This document shows, in pieces, positions 52,444 through 61,138 of a stretch of 64,000 nucleotides of DNA. The stretch spans positions 62,001 to 126,000 of the forward strand of contig JAKSPE010000002.1 in the NCBI GenBank assembly GCA_024405015.1. Reading direction: 5' to 3'. Below the pieces are notes generated by a model that searched no databases, was not told the DNA's origin, and was given only the letters and a program-made list of their open reading frames with translations. A program made the position numbers and the translations under genes. Numbering within the stretch: the stretch's first letter is position 1; each line of letters opens with the position of its first letter. This DNA comes from Sphaerochaetaceae bacterium. GTDB lineage: Bacteria > Spirochaetota > Spirochaetia > Sphaerochaetales > Sphaerochaetaceae.

Positions 52444-53613
52444 ATGCCTGTAAACAATAACCTATTCCAGAAAAATGCGAATACATCACTTGTCGCGCAG
52501 CTGATCTGGAAGAAAAAGTGCATTTCCAGAGTGGATATCGCAAGAGAACTGTCCCTCTACAGATCCACGGTCAGTAACATCATAACCTATCTACTCAATG
52601 CCGGTGTCGTCTACGAAGGTGAGCACATGGCTTCCCATGTCCAGGGTGGACGTAAGGCCATTGAGATTTCACTGAACAACAACTTCGGCTGTGTGTTTGG
52701 ATTCGATATTCAGCCATCTCATTATCGAGCTGTGCTGCTGGCTATGGATGGAACCGTACTTTGGACAGAGACCGGATCCTTCGGCCTGATTCCACTGGAG
52801 CAAATGGTCGATACCATGGTTGAGCATGCCTTGGAAGTCCATCATCAGTTCAACATTCCGATTCTGGCGCTGAGCTTTTCGATTCCAGGTATCGTCGACT
52901 CCGAAAACGGAATCATCAACTATTCTGAGCCGTTTAAGCTCACCGAGGCTTTTGATCTCAGGGCATATGTCAAAGCAAAGCATAACTATCCGGTCTATGT
53001 GGAGAACGATGCCAACTGCGCAGCTTGGATGGACATCTATTCCAAGGGACATGCCCTTGAGAATGCCTTGTCGGTTGTCGGTGATTTCCATGAGGAATCC
53101 AAGAAGACTGACGAAATCATCGGTATCGGTACCGGTTTTGGAATCATCATTGATGGAACCGTCTATCGGGGTGCCCACAACGCCTCTGGTGAGTTCTGTT
53201 CCATCTCCTGGGCACCAGGAAACCCGAACCAAAGTGGTCTGGACATCGATGTTCTTCGAAAGACTGCAGACGACAAGATGTGTCTGGAGCAGTGGATTGA
53301 GGATACGTTCCGTTCCTTCGTGCCGCTTTGCTCTGTGATGGATTTTGAGAAGGTGATTCTTCACGGTAACCCATTCAAGGACGAAATGTGGGTGCGTGAG
53401 GTTCTTCAGAGGAGGGCCGCTGCCTTCCTTGGGGCACTGGAGAAGTCCCACACGGAACTTCTGTTTGATGCAAATGATGAATGCATCTCCGCAAAGGGTG
53501 CTGCCATCATGTATCTGCATTATCTGTTCTCCGTACCGGATCTGGAGAGCAGTAACAGCGAATGGATGGGGTGGGATGAACTGATTGAGTTCTCCAAAGC
53601 CCAGATGAATTGA
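52444..53613 (+). CDS. ROK-family transcriptional repressor of the carbohydrate locus
   Basis: A 389-residue ROK protein. An N-terminal winged helix is at about 15-75 (KCISRVDIARELSLYRSTVS), then a kinase-like fold (FGCVFGFDIQPSHYRAVLLA; YVENDANCAAWMDIYSKG; IGIGTGFGIIIDGTVYRGAH). The CxCGxxGC zinc cluster of most ROK proteins is absent (GEFCSISWAPGNPN), so the sugar site differs from the family norm and from the ROK protein at 89. It is predicted to repress itself and the downstream ABC operon through the three shared operators and to be released by an imported glycan sugar. Start follows AGAGGA. Confidence 0.87.
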   Translation: MPVNNNLFQKNANTSLVAQLIWKKKCISRVDIARELSLYRSTVSNIITYLLNAGVVYEGEHMASHVQGGRKAIEISLNNNFGCVFGFDIQPSHYRAVLLAMDGTVLWTETGSFGLIPLEQMVDTMVEHALEVHHQFNIPILALSFSIPGIVDSENGIINYSEPFKLTEAFDLRAYVKAKHNYPVYVENDANCAAWMDIYSKGHALENALSVVGDFHEESKKTDEIIGIGTGFGIIIDGTVYRGAHNASGEFCSISWAPGNPNQSGLDIDVLRKTADDKMCLEQWIEDTFRSFVPLCSVMDFEKVILHGNPFKDEMWVREVLQRRAAAFLGALEKSHTELLFDANDECISAKGAAIMYLHYLFSVPDLESSNSEWMGWDELIEFSKAQMN

Positions 53614-53653
53614 GAAAAGAAAAAAGGTCATATACCAACAATTGGAGGAGAAA

Positions 53654-54643
53654 ATGAAAGGAACTGAAGTTTCCAAGAAGAGGGAGGACCGCATCGGTCA
53701 GGCCCCTAAGAACTTTCTTGGACTTTCAAGTAGAGGTGAGGAGGTTATGGCATATTGGACATTTGTCCTGCCAGGCTTTCTGATCTATTTGTTTGTCATG
53801 GCATTCCCGACATTCTTTGCCGCATTCCTGAGCCTTACCAACTATCGTGGAGGAGCTCTGTTCGGACCAAAGAGCGTCATTTGGGGAAACATCGCACCAG
53901 AAAGGAAAATGAAGATCATCGGATTCGACTACTATGCACAGATGTTCCACGACAAGTATTTCTGGCTTGCTCTCAAGAACAACATGTGGATCGTCTTCAT
54001 TTCTGTCTTTGGTCAGATTCCACTTGGATTCATCATGGCTTACCTGATTTTCAGAGGCATGATCAAGGGTAAGGATTTCTTCCAGACCGTCATTTATCTT
54101 CCATGTGTCATCTCAACCGTTGTCATTGGTAGACTTTGGGGTGCTTTCACAGCTCCAAACGGTGCTTTGCCTGACCTTATCCGACTGTTCAAACCTGGTT
54201 ACGTCGCAGGAAACAGCACCCATCCGATGATTCCGGTTCTGTTTGTCATCCTTTGGATGTATACCGGAACCTACCTGATCATCTTCCTTGCCAACCTCCA
54301 GAAGATTGATACTTCTGTCATTGAGGCTGCAAAGATTGACGGAGCCACTGAGATGCAGGCTCTGCGCTACATCATTCTGCCAGCTCTTTCTGGTGTTATC
54401 GTCACAAGTGCCATCCTGGCAATTTCCGGATCGCTTAAGAGCTTCGACCTGATCTATGTCATGACAAGTGGTGGACCTGCAAAGCAGACCTACGTCCTTT
54501 CCATCTTCATGTACGATTCTGCGTTCAAGGGTGCACCTAACTACCCACTTGCCAATGCAGTTTCCATGGTCATGTGTATCATCAGCTTCACCATGATCGG
54601 CATCACAAAAGCCGTTGAGAAAAAGTTCGGAGGTAGAGAATGA
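53654..54643 (+). CDS. Sugar ABC transporter permease (MalF/UgpA type)
   Basis: A 329-residue inner-membrane permease of the carbohydrate CUT1 class with six helices (first: TFVLPGFLIYLFVMAFPTFF). The EAA loop is IEAAKIDGATEMQALRYIIL. It follows the ROK gene and precedes its partner permease with a 4-bp overlap. No ATP-binding subunit is encoded here, as is usual when a shared MsmK-like ATPase serves several CUT1 transporters. Start at 53654 follows GGAGGAG. Confidence 0.93.
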   Translation: MKGTEVSKKREDRIGQAPKNFLGLSSRGEEVMAYWTFVLPGFLIYLFVMAFPTFFAAFLSLTNYRGGALFGPKSVIWGNIAPERKMKIIGFDYYAQMFHDKYFWLALKNNMWIVFISVFGQIPLGFIMAYLIFRGMIKGKDFFQTVIYLPCVISTVVIGRLWGAFTAPNGALPDLIRLFKPGYVAGNSTHPMIPVLFVILWMYTGTYLIIFLANLQKIDTSVIEAAKIDGATEMQALRYIILPALSGVIVTSAILAISGSLKSFDLIYVMTSGGPAKQTYVLSIFMYDSAFKGAPNYPLANAVSMVMCIISFTMIGITKAVEKKFGGRE

Positions 54644-55494
54644 GCACAAAGATCAAAGATACCAATTCTGTCGGAAGCAAGATCTTCAAGGCTATCACCT
54701 ATGTGATTCTGATCCTTTTCGCTCTCCTTGCCATTTTGCCGATCCTTTGGCTGATTATGAGCTCCTTCAAGACCAGCCAGGAGTATCAGCTTGACCGACT
54801 TGGACTGCCAAAGGGAATCTTCTACAAGAACTATATTGAGGCTTGGAAGAGAGGAAACTTCGGCGTTTACATCATCAACAGCGTCGTCTATACCTCAATT
54901 ACCACCATTGCAATCTGTATCCTTGGTATGATGAGCGGCTTTGCTTTCGCAAAGATCCCAAACAAGGCCACCAAGGGAATCTATGCCTCTTATGTTGTCG
55001 GTATTCTGATGACATTGCAGTCCATCATGATTCCACTGTTCATCATCATCAACCAGGTCAAACTGTATGATACAAAGCTTGGTGTTCTGATTCCTTACAT
55101 CGGAATTGGACTTCCAATGGGTGTGTACCTCTGTACCGAGTTCATCCGCAGTGTTCCGAATGCTCTTGTGGAAAGTGCAAGAATCGACGGAGCCCCTTAC
55201 GGTAGGATCTTCTTCGGAATCATCGTTCCGATGTCCGCTCCTGTTGCAACAACACTTGCCATTCTGACCGTTTCCGGTACCTGGAATGAGTTCATGCTCA
55301 TCAACATGCTCACCTCCAGTACCAAGAACAAGAGCTTGCCTGTTGGAATCCAGAGCTTCGCCGGCTCCCTTTCCACAGACTATGGAAAGCTGTTTGCATC
55401 CCTTACCATTGGTCTTTTGCCAATGCTGATCTTCTATCTTGTTTTCAGAAAGGAGATTACAAAGGGTGTTGCTGCTGGAGCTGTCAAGGGTTGA
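54640..55494 (+). CDS. Sugar ABC transporter permease (MalG/UgpE type)
   Basis: A 284-residue CUT1 permease partner. First helix YVILILFALLAILPILWLIM; EAA loop VESARIDGAPYGRIFFGIIV; C-terminal FRKEITKGVAAGAVKG, typical of the family. Its ATG overlaps the stop of the preceding permease gene. The binding protein gene lies 213 bp downstream with its own regulated promoter. Confidence 0.93.
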   Translation: MSTKIKDTNSVGSKIFKAITYVILILFALLAILPILWLIMSSFKTSQEYQLDRLGLPKGIFYKNYIEAWKRGNFGVYIINSVVYTSITTIAICILGMMSGFAFAKIPNKATKGIYASYVVGILMTLQSIMIPLFIIINQVKLYDTKLGVLIPYIGIGLPMGVYLCTEFIRSVPNALVESARIDGAPYGRIFFGIIVPMSAPVATTLAILTVSGTWNEFMLINMLTSSTKNKSLPVGIQSFAGSLSTDYGKLFASLTIGLLPMLIFYLVFRKEITKGVAAGAVKG

Positions 55495-55519
55495 CGGACT
55501 GGGCATCGCGGAAAGAGAA

Positions 55520-55542
55520 GTTTGTACAAAGATTGTTCAAAT
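55520..55542. promoter_or_regulatory. ROK operator, site 2
   Basis: GTTTGTACAAAG-AT-TGTTCAAAT, directly upstream of the -35 box of the binding-protein gene; same layout as site 3. Confidence 0.65.
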
Positions 55543-55547
55543 TTAAT

Positions 55548-55576
55548 TTGACAACCGTTATTACGCATGCTACAGT
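55548..55576 (+). promoter_or_regulatory. Promoter of the sugar-binding protein gene
   Basis: TTGACA (55548-55553), 17-bp spacer, TACAGT (55571-55576), flanked on both sides by operator-like sites. Confidence 0.8.
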
Positions 55577-55585
55577 TATTGTGTA

Positions 55586-55608
55586 GTTTGTACAAAGTGT
55601 GAACAAAT
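55586..55608. promoter_or_regulatory. ROK operator, site 3
   Basis: GTTTGTACAAAG-TG-TGAACAAAT, overlapping the predicted start of transcription. Half-sites GTTTGT/ACAAAY match site 1. Sites 2 and 3 are 66 bp apart, allowing repression loops. Confidence 0.75.
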
Positions 55609-55707
55609 AGTGTCTAAACACTATGTTTATAAAAAGGGATTGCAGAGAAATCTGCATTTGGGGAGGCGAGAAAAGCCGACCTCGTATTCATCTAAGGAGG
55701 AAAAAAG

Positions 55708-57048
55708 ATGAAGAAACTTGCAATGGTAGTACTTTCACTGGTACTTCTTTGTTCAATGGTTTTCGCTCAGGCAGCTGCAGAAGCAAACAGCGGAAAGACA
55801 ACAATCAGAGTTCTGAACTATATCGATATGTCAGAGCCAAACAGTGCTAACGAAATTGCACAGATCTGGGACAAGTTCTCAGCAGAGCACCCAGAGATCG
55901 AAGTTATCCGTGAGGACCTTTTCAATGAGCCATTCCACCAGAAGGTAGAGGCTTACGCAGCACAGGGCAACCTCCCAGATGTCATGTATGCTTGGCCAAG
56001 CGGAAGATCAGAGACTCTCCACAAGGATGGATATCTCTACAACCTCAAGTCACTCCTCGAGAGAGACGGTCTTGATAAGGTCTACAGCGCAACATCCATG
56101 GCTGATCAGGCTGGTAAGGTTGGTTACGTTGGTGAGCTTCCAAACGGACTTACAGCAACATCCATGATGTTCGTCAACACAAAGGTTCTTCGCGAGAATG
56201 GTCTCGAGATGCCAAAGACATATGCTGACCTCGTAGCTATGGTTCCTGTCCTCAACGCAAAGGGTATCGAAGTTGTATCCATGGACTGTAAGGACGCTTG
56301 GGTCATGCAGAGCTGCCTCTTCTCCCTCATCACAGGTAGATTCGGTGGTGCTGACTGGGCTGACAGAGTATTCGCTGGCGAGACAGATTTCGCTGACGAG
56401 TGGTTCGTCAAGTCTCTCACAGCTGTTGACAACCTCTACAAGGATGGCGTCATCAACCGCAACACACTGTCTATCGGTTACGGTTCAGGCAGAGGTGACT
56501 TCGCTAATGGCAAGTCTGCATTCTACATTGATGGTGACTGGGCATGTGCTTCCTTCCAGACAGATGTCACAACAGGTCAGGCTCTCTTCGCTCCAGAAGC
56601 TCAGAAGACTGACATTGAGCTGATCAACTTCCCAGCATTCGACGGTGAGGTCATCCACGAGTCCAACTCCGCTGTTGTTGGAACAGGTTGGGCAATTGCT
56701 GCAGATATCGATGCTGACAAGCTCGAGGCTGCATGGACACTCGTTAAGTTCCTCGAGAGCGAATATGCTCAGACATGGAGACTTACAACTGGTGCTTCCT
56801 TCCCATCACTCACAACTATCGACGTTGCTAAGGTTTGTGAAGAGTACAACCTCGAGCCACTCGTAGCAAAGAGATCCGATTGGTACAACAACATCCAGGT
56901 TGCTACACCAGTTATCGACGGTGTTCTCCCAGCTGCTGTCTTCGAAGTCATCAACACAGTTCTCCAGGAGATTGGTCTTGGTTCCACAACTGTTGAGAAG
57001 GGTGTTGCAGATGTCAATGCTGCATGGCACGCATACATCGGAAAGTAA
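55708..57048 (+). CDS. Sugar ABC transporter substrate-binding protein (CUT1)
   Basis: A 446-residue periplasmic binding protein (SBP family 1). Signal peptide MKKLAMVVLSLVLLCSMVFA ends before QAAAE; no lipobox. Typical segments: AQGNLPDVMYAWPSGRSETL, YVGELPNGLTATSMMFVNTK, FANGKSAFYIDGDWACASFQ and GTGWAIAADIDADKLEAAWT. Thr codons are nearly all ACA, as in oppA and the small-protein array, indicating strong expression. Start follows AAGGAGG. It ends in a terminator that abuts the next promoter. Confidence 0.95.
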   Translation: MKKLAMVVLSLVLLCSMVFAQAAAEANSGKTTIRVLNYIDMSEPNSANEIAQIWDKFSAEHPEIEVIREDLFNEPFHQKVEAYAAQGNLPDVMYAWPSGRSETLHKDGYLYNLKSLLERDGLDKVYSATSMADQAGKVGYVGELPNGLTATSMMFVNTKVLRENGLEMPKTYADLVAMVPVLNAKGIEVVSMDCKDAWVMQSCLFSLITGRFGGADWADRVFAGETDFADEWFVKSLTAVDNLYKDGVINRNTLSIGYGSGRGDFANGKSAFYIDGDWACASFQTDVTTGQALFAPEAQKTDIELINFPAFDGEVIHESNSAVVGTGWAIAADIDADKLEAAWTLVKFLESEYAQTWRLTTGASFPSLTTIDVAKVCEEYNLEPLVAKRSDWYNNIQVATPVIDGVLPAAVFEVINTVLQEIGLGSTTVEKGVADVNAAWHAYIGK

Positions 57049-57072
57049 TTTTCGGTTAAGTGAAAATGTTTC

Positions 57073-57104
57073 AGAGGCTGTCTTTATGGCAGCCTCTGTT
57101 TTTT
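57073..57104 (+). terminator. Terminator after the sugar-binding protein gene
   Basis: AGAGGCTG-TCTTTATGG-CAGCCTCT then GTTTTTT. The -10 box of the hexosaminidase gene starts 3 nt later. Confidence 0.88.
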
Positions 57105-57118
57105 GGTAGAATTGAATT

Positions 57119-58492
57119 ATGAACACAAGAATTGAGAATCTGCTTGTTCCGCAGATCGCATCCACAAATGTCGTTGTCACAGAGCTTGTTGACCTAACTC
57201 CCGTGACAGTCAACCCAAAGGCCTCTGTCAATGAGGTCATCATCGAGCAGGGTAGAATCGTCGTCAACGCCCAGTGCGAAGAATCTGCTCGTCAGGGACA
57301 GAATTACGTCAAGCAGCTGGAATTGCTGTTTGAGGGAAAGGTCCCAACCTGTCAGTTTGATTTTTATAACCCGGTATGGCGATATCGTGGTTTCCATATA
57401 GATGTCGTGCGCCATTTCATGAGCGTCAAGGAACTCAAGAGAATCATCAGAGCCATGGCCCTTGTCGGCTTCAACCATTTCCATTGGCACCTGACCGATG
57501 ACCAGGGCTGGCGCTTTGCTGTGGATGGCTATGAGAAACTTGAGAGCATCTCCTCAAAGCGCGTCAAATATGAGTTCGATGACGAGCGCAATGTCCACAG
57601 CGGTTTCTATTCCGATGCTGACCTCAAGGACGTTGTCGACTACTGTAGCGAGCTTGGAATCGAAGTTATCCCTGAAGTAGAGATGCCAGGCCATGCCGAG
57701 GCTCTTCTTGCCGCCTATCCTGAGTTTGGCTGTACCGGAAAGGAGATTCCGGTTCAGAACAGCTGGGGAATCTTTGAGAATGTCATGAACCCAGCCTCTG
57801 AACAGCTGTGGACCTTCCTCAAGGCTACCATTGCAAAGCTTGTCTCCATTTTCCCTTCTAAGTACATCCACATCGGTGGTGATGAGTGTCCGCATGTGCA
57901 GTGGGAGACCAATGAGGGCTGTCAGAGAATCATGAAGGAGAACGGACTTAAGGATACCAATGAACTTCAGGGTTGGTTCACCTCCAAGGCTTCTGCCCTG
58001 GTGAAGAGCTTTGGAAAGCGTGCCATCGGTTGGGATGAAGTGGTGGATGCTCCTGAGATTGATGAGAGCGTTGTCGTCATGTCCTGGAGAGGCCTTGAAG
58101 GTGCAAAGATCGCATCCTCACGTGGCCATGAGGTCATTCTGACACCACAGAACGCAGGTTGCTATCTGGACCGCTATCAGACCTCCGAGGACTATGAGCT
58201 TGGCAACTGGAGTATCTGCACCGCACGCGATGCCTTTGATCTGGACATTAGCATGAAGGACCTTCCACAGAAGCAGCGAGACCTCATTCTGGGTGCCCAG
58301 TGCAACCTTTGGGCAGAGAAGATCCATACCGGACGTGAGGCCGAGTACATGATGTTCCCAAGAGCCTTCATTCTGGCCGATAACCTGTGGCTTGGAGAGA
58401 AGAGGGATTGGGATAGCCTGTGTGCCCGCAAGAAGGCTATGGCCGACCTTTGCTACTATCTGGATCTGGTCTGTTCCCCAGCCAAATGGTGA
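57119..58492 (+). CDS. Beta-N-acetylhexosaminidase, GH20
   Basis: A 457-residue glycoside hydrolase family 20 enzyme that removes terminal beta-linked GlcNAc or GalNAc by substrate-assisted catalysis. A short N-terminal GH20b-like domain precedes the TIM barrel. Motifs: RYRGFHIDVVRHFMS, NHFHWHLTDDQGWRF, VIPEVEMPGHAEALLAAYPE and the catalytic pair in KYIHIGGDECPHVQW. No signal peptide, so it acts on imported sugars in the cytosol. TAGAAT (57107-57112) ends 6 nt before the ATG with no Shine-Dalgarno: predicted leaderless, and separate from the ROK-controlled unit. Confidence 0.93.
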   Translation: MNTRIENLLVPQIASTNVVVTELVDLTPVTVNPKASVNEVIIEQGRIVVNAQCEESARQGQNYVKQLELLFEGKVPTCQFDFYNPVWRYRGFHIDVVRHFMSVKELKRIIRAMALVGFNHFHWHLTDDQGWRFAVDGYEKLESISSKRVKYEFDDERNVHSGFYSDADLKDVVDYCSELGIEVIPEVEMPGHAEALLAAYPEFGCTGKEIPVQNSWGIFENVMNPASEQLWTFLKATIAKLVSIFPSKYIHIGGDECPHVQWETNEGCQRIMKENGLKDTNELQGWFTSKASALVKSFGKRAIGWDEVVDAPEIDESVVVMSWRGLEGAKIASSRGHEVILTPQNAGCYLDRYQTSEDYELGNWSICTARDAFDLDISMKDLPQKQRDLILGAQCNLWAEKIHTGREAEYMMFPRAFILADNLWLGEKRDWDSLCARKKAMADLCYYLDLVCSPAKW

Positions 58493-58510
58493 TCGCTTGC
58501 TGAAAAACGA

Positions 58511-58533
58511 AAGGCTCCCAGGTCGGGAGCCTT
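58511..58533. terminator. Hairpin between converging hexosaminidase and mannosidase genes
   Basis: AAGGCTCCC-AGGTC-GGGAGCCTT; the T-run is poor on both strands, but the position fits a bidirectional terminator. Confidence 0.6.
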
Positions 58534-58555
58534 CGTTGTCTTTGCACAATTGCCA

Positions 58556-61084
58556 TCAGTGTGTTGCGCTGTAGAGGTCGTTCATGTGGAACTGCACCTT
58601 ATCGGCATCGGATGCATCCTTTGGCAGGAATCGGATCTTTGCAGGTTTGTCTGGCAGGATTGTCAGGTTGTTGTCACTGAATTGTCCTTCGGTAGAGCCG
58701 CTATCCACCATGACGTTGAAAGCCGGGAATCTGGAAGTGATTCTCAGATCCATACTTCCGTTTGCATACCTACGGACAACGGTCAGCTCAAGCTCTGGAT
58801 CCTCCAAGCAGGCATCCTTCGGCTTGGACAGCATGATCGGATAGGAAAGCTCCTTGTCATCGACCCAAAGGTATGCGATACAGAAGGTGTCATCCACATC
58901 CAGATCCAGTTCTGTCATATCCAGCTGGTCGAGCTGTTTTGAGGTAGCTGGCTTGAGTGTCTCCTTGTAGCTGAAGAAATCAAAGCCATTGCCATAGTAA
59001 TCGTAGAACATCAGAAGGACATTCACCTTCTTGGACTCGATTCCGTCGTTGACGGCATAGAGGTTGATCTTGTTGTCCTTGATGTAGACAAGCGGGGTGA
59101 CACTTTCGTAGAAGCGTCTGGCATCCCAATGCAGTGCCTTGAAACGGCCGCTGTACTCCAGACTGGACCAGGAAGAGACTGGCCAAACATCGTTGAGCTG
59201 CCAGTAGAGGGTTCCCATACAATATGGGGTGAGGGAACGCCAGTAGGTGATGGCAGTCTTGATGGCCTGTGCCTGCTGGATCTGGGACAGGTATAGCATC
59301 TTCGGGAATTCCAGCTTGCGAGCCTGCTCCTCAATGCTCTGTCCTTCCTCCTGATTCAAGAACAGTCGATAGAAATGCTCGGTGATGATCTGGTTGCCGC
59401 TGAGGTTCTTCTGGTGATGGAGCATGACTTCTGAGAACAGGTCAAGCTGGTCCTCCGGACAGAAGGTCTTCACTTCCTGAAGCGATGGGAAGCTCTGGTA
59501 TCCAAACTCTGAGCAAAATCGTGGTCGGATGTTCTGATACTCATCAAAATCCTTTCCTTCGTGCCAGACGGACCAGAAGTGCATGTCGCCCTTGCCATCG
59601 GAATGCCAGTTGTCGGAGCGGTCGCCAGGACCTGCACAAGGGGAGGATGGCCAGAACATTCTGGAAGGGTCCTCCTTCATGACCACGCGACCGACTGTAT
59701 CTGTATTGAGCTTCTCATAGTCCTTGTAGTATTTCTCCAGGTCTGCCTTTGTCTCGTCATACCAGGTCAGGGCTCCAAGGTCCTCGTTGTTTCCACAGTA
59801 CAGAGCAATGCAAGGGTGACCTTTGATTCTGCGGATCTGGTCGGTCAGCTCCTTTTCGACGGACTGGAGGAACCAGTCGTCGGCTGGGTAGGTGGAGCAG
59901 GCGAACATCATGTCATGGAACAGCATGATGCCGTGGCGGTCACAGGCGTCGTAGAATTCCTCTTTCTCATACCAGCCGCCTCCCCATACGCGAAGCATGT
60001 TCATGTTTGCCCATGCGGCGTCAGAAATGATCTTGTCGTAGCGCTCGGCGCTCATTTTACCAGCAATGGCATCCAGTGGAATCCAGTTGGCACCCTTGGC
60101 GAAGATGTCCTTGCCGTTGACGCAGATGGTCATCTCCTTACCGCCCATGGTCGGCTTGTTCTTGATGGTGATGGTTCGGAAGGCTGTCTTTGCGCTGATG
60201 GTGCTCTTGTCCTGGTCACCGACGGTTACCTTGATGTTGTAGAGGTTCTGCTTACCATAGCCATTTGGCCACCAGAGCTCAACGCTGTCCTTTGGTACCA
60301 GCATGGTGAACTTGTAGACATGGTTGCCCTTCTTGAGGTTGAGGGTAGCGGTCTTGCTGAGTTTTCTGCCCTTGGCGGAAAGCACTGTATGGACCTTGGT
60401 CTGTGTGGCGACGGAGGACTGGATCTGGACTTCGATGTTGAGTTTCCAGTTGTCCTTTGCGCTGACAGCAGTGGTATTGAAGCTTTCAAAAAGGAAATCC
60501 TGTGCCTGCACAAGGCGAACGCTTTCATGGATTCCGATTGTCATGATGCATGGACCCCAGTCCCAACCGGCGTTGCACTGTGCCTTTCGGACAAGGTTTC
60601 TGTTTGCCGAGTCGTTCGGATAGCGGGAGCAAGGGATCGGGTAGGCAAGCTTTGCATTGCGCTCCACTGCCAGATCCTCTGCGGATGTGAAATCGAATCG
60701 AATGGTGTTGGTGCCTTCTTTGACGAAATCCGTTACATCGAGGTAATGGATATGATGCTCATTGTCAAAGGATGCGACTTTCTGGTCATTGATGAAAAGG
60801 TCTGCGACCGTATCCACTTTCTCAAGGCACAGATAGGTCTTGTTCAGCTGCTTTGTGAATTCAAAGGTGCGCTCGATGGTCCAGTCGGACTTGCCGATCC
60901 ACAGGGTATCAAGCTCATTGGTTCCAAAGTATGGATCTTTGATGAAGTTTCCATTGATGAGAGTGTCATGGACATCTCCCGGGATATTCATCTCAAAAGT
61001 ATCACCTGCTGTGATGCCTGCTGCGTTTTCAAGGACTGTGACAGCTGTCAGATCCCATTTTCCATCCAGTAGTTGCGTTATCAT
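58556..61084 (-). CDS. Beta-mannosidase, GH2
   Basis: An 842-residue glycoside hydrolase family 2 enzyme that releases beta-linked mannose, normal length for bacterial beta-mannosidases. Domain order: jelly roll (MITQLLDGKWDLTAVTVLEN onward), immunoglobulin-like domain, TIM barrel, and C-terminal beta domains. Acid/base Glu is in CIALYCGNNEDLG, nucleophile Glu in RPRFCSEFGYQSFPSL, and the barrel entry is MLRVWGGGWYEKEEFYDACD. No signal peptide, so it is intracellular. The ATG at 61084 has GAGGTGGAGG upstream; an in-frame GTG four codons earlier lies inside that ribosome site. Confidence 0.93.
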   Translation of the reverse strand: MITQLLDGKWDLTAVTVLENAAGITAGDTFEMNIPGDVHDTLINGNFIKDPYFGTNELDTLWIGKSDWTIERTFEFTKQLNKTYLCLEKVDTVADLFINDQKVASFDNEHHIHYLDVTDFVKEGTNTIRFDFTSAEDLAVERNAKLAYPIPCSRYPNDSANRNLVRKAQCNAGWDWGPCIMTIGIHESVRLVQAQDFLFESFNTTAVSAKDNWKLNIEVQIQSSVATQTKVHTVLSAKGRKLSKTATLNLKKGNHVYKFTMLVPKDSVELWWPNGYGKQNLYNIKVTVGDQDKSTISAKTAFRTITIKNKPTMGGKEMTICVNGKDIFAKGANWIPLDAIAGKMSAERYDKIISDAAWANMNMLRVWGGGWYEKEEFYDACDRHGIMLFHDMMFACSTYPADDWFLQSVEKELTDQIRRIKGHPCIALYCGNNEDLGALTWYDETKADLEKYYKDYEKLNTDTVGRVVMKEDPSRMFWPSSPCAGPGDRSDNWHSDGKGDMHFWSVWHEGKDFDEYQNIRPRFCSEFGYQSFPSLQEVKTFCPEDQLDLFSEVMLHHQKNLSGNQIITEHFYRLFLNQEEGQSIEEQARKLEFPKMLYLSQIQQAQAIKTAITYWRSLTPYCMGTLYWQLNDVWPVSSWSSLEYSGRFKALHWDARRFYESVTPLVYIKDNKINLYAVNDGIESKKVNVLLMFYDYYGNGFDFFSYKETLKPATSKQLDQLDMTELDLDVDDTFCIAYLWVDDKELSYPIMLSKPKDACLEDPELELTVVRRYANGSMDLRITSRFPAFNVMVDSGSTEGQFSDNNLTILPDKPAKIRFLPKDASDADKVQFHMNDLYSATH

Positions 61085-61104
61085 AGTTACCTCCACCTCA
61101 GAAT

Positions 61105-61125
61105 AATGATATCATATATATCATT
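61105..61125. promoter_or_regulatory. Inverted repeat between mannosidase and rsuA-like genes
   Basis: AATGATAT-CATAT-ATATCATT, perfect 8-bp half-sites in the 54-bp divergent intergenic space, placed to overlap promoters of both genes. Confidence 0.6.
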
Positions 61126-61138
61126 GTTTGAGGATATT

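Noticed and set aside
59561-61072. 503-codon open frame opposite the beta-mannosidase gene
   Set aside because: Antisense shadow; the mannosidase strand carries intact GH2 catalytic motifs.
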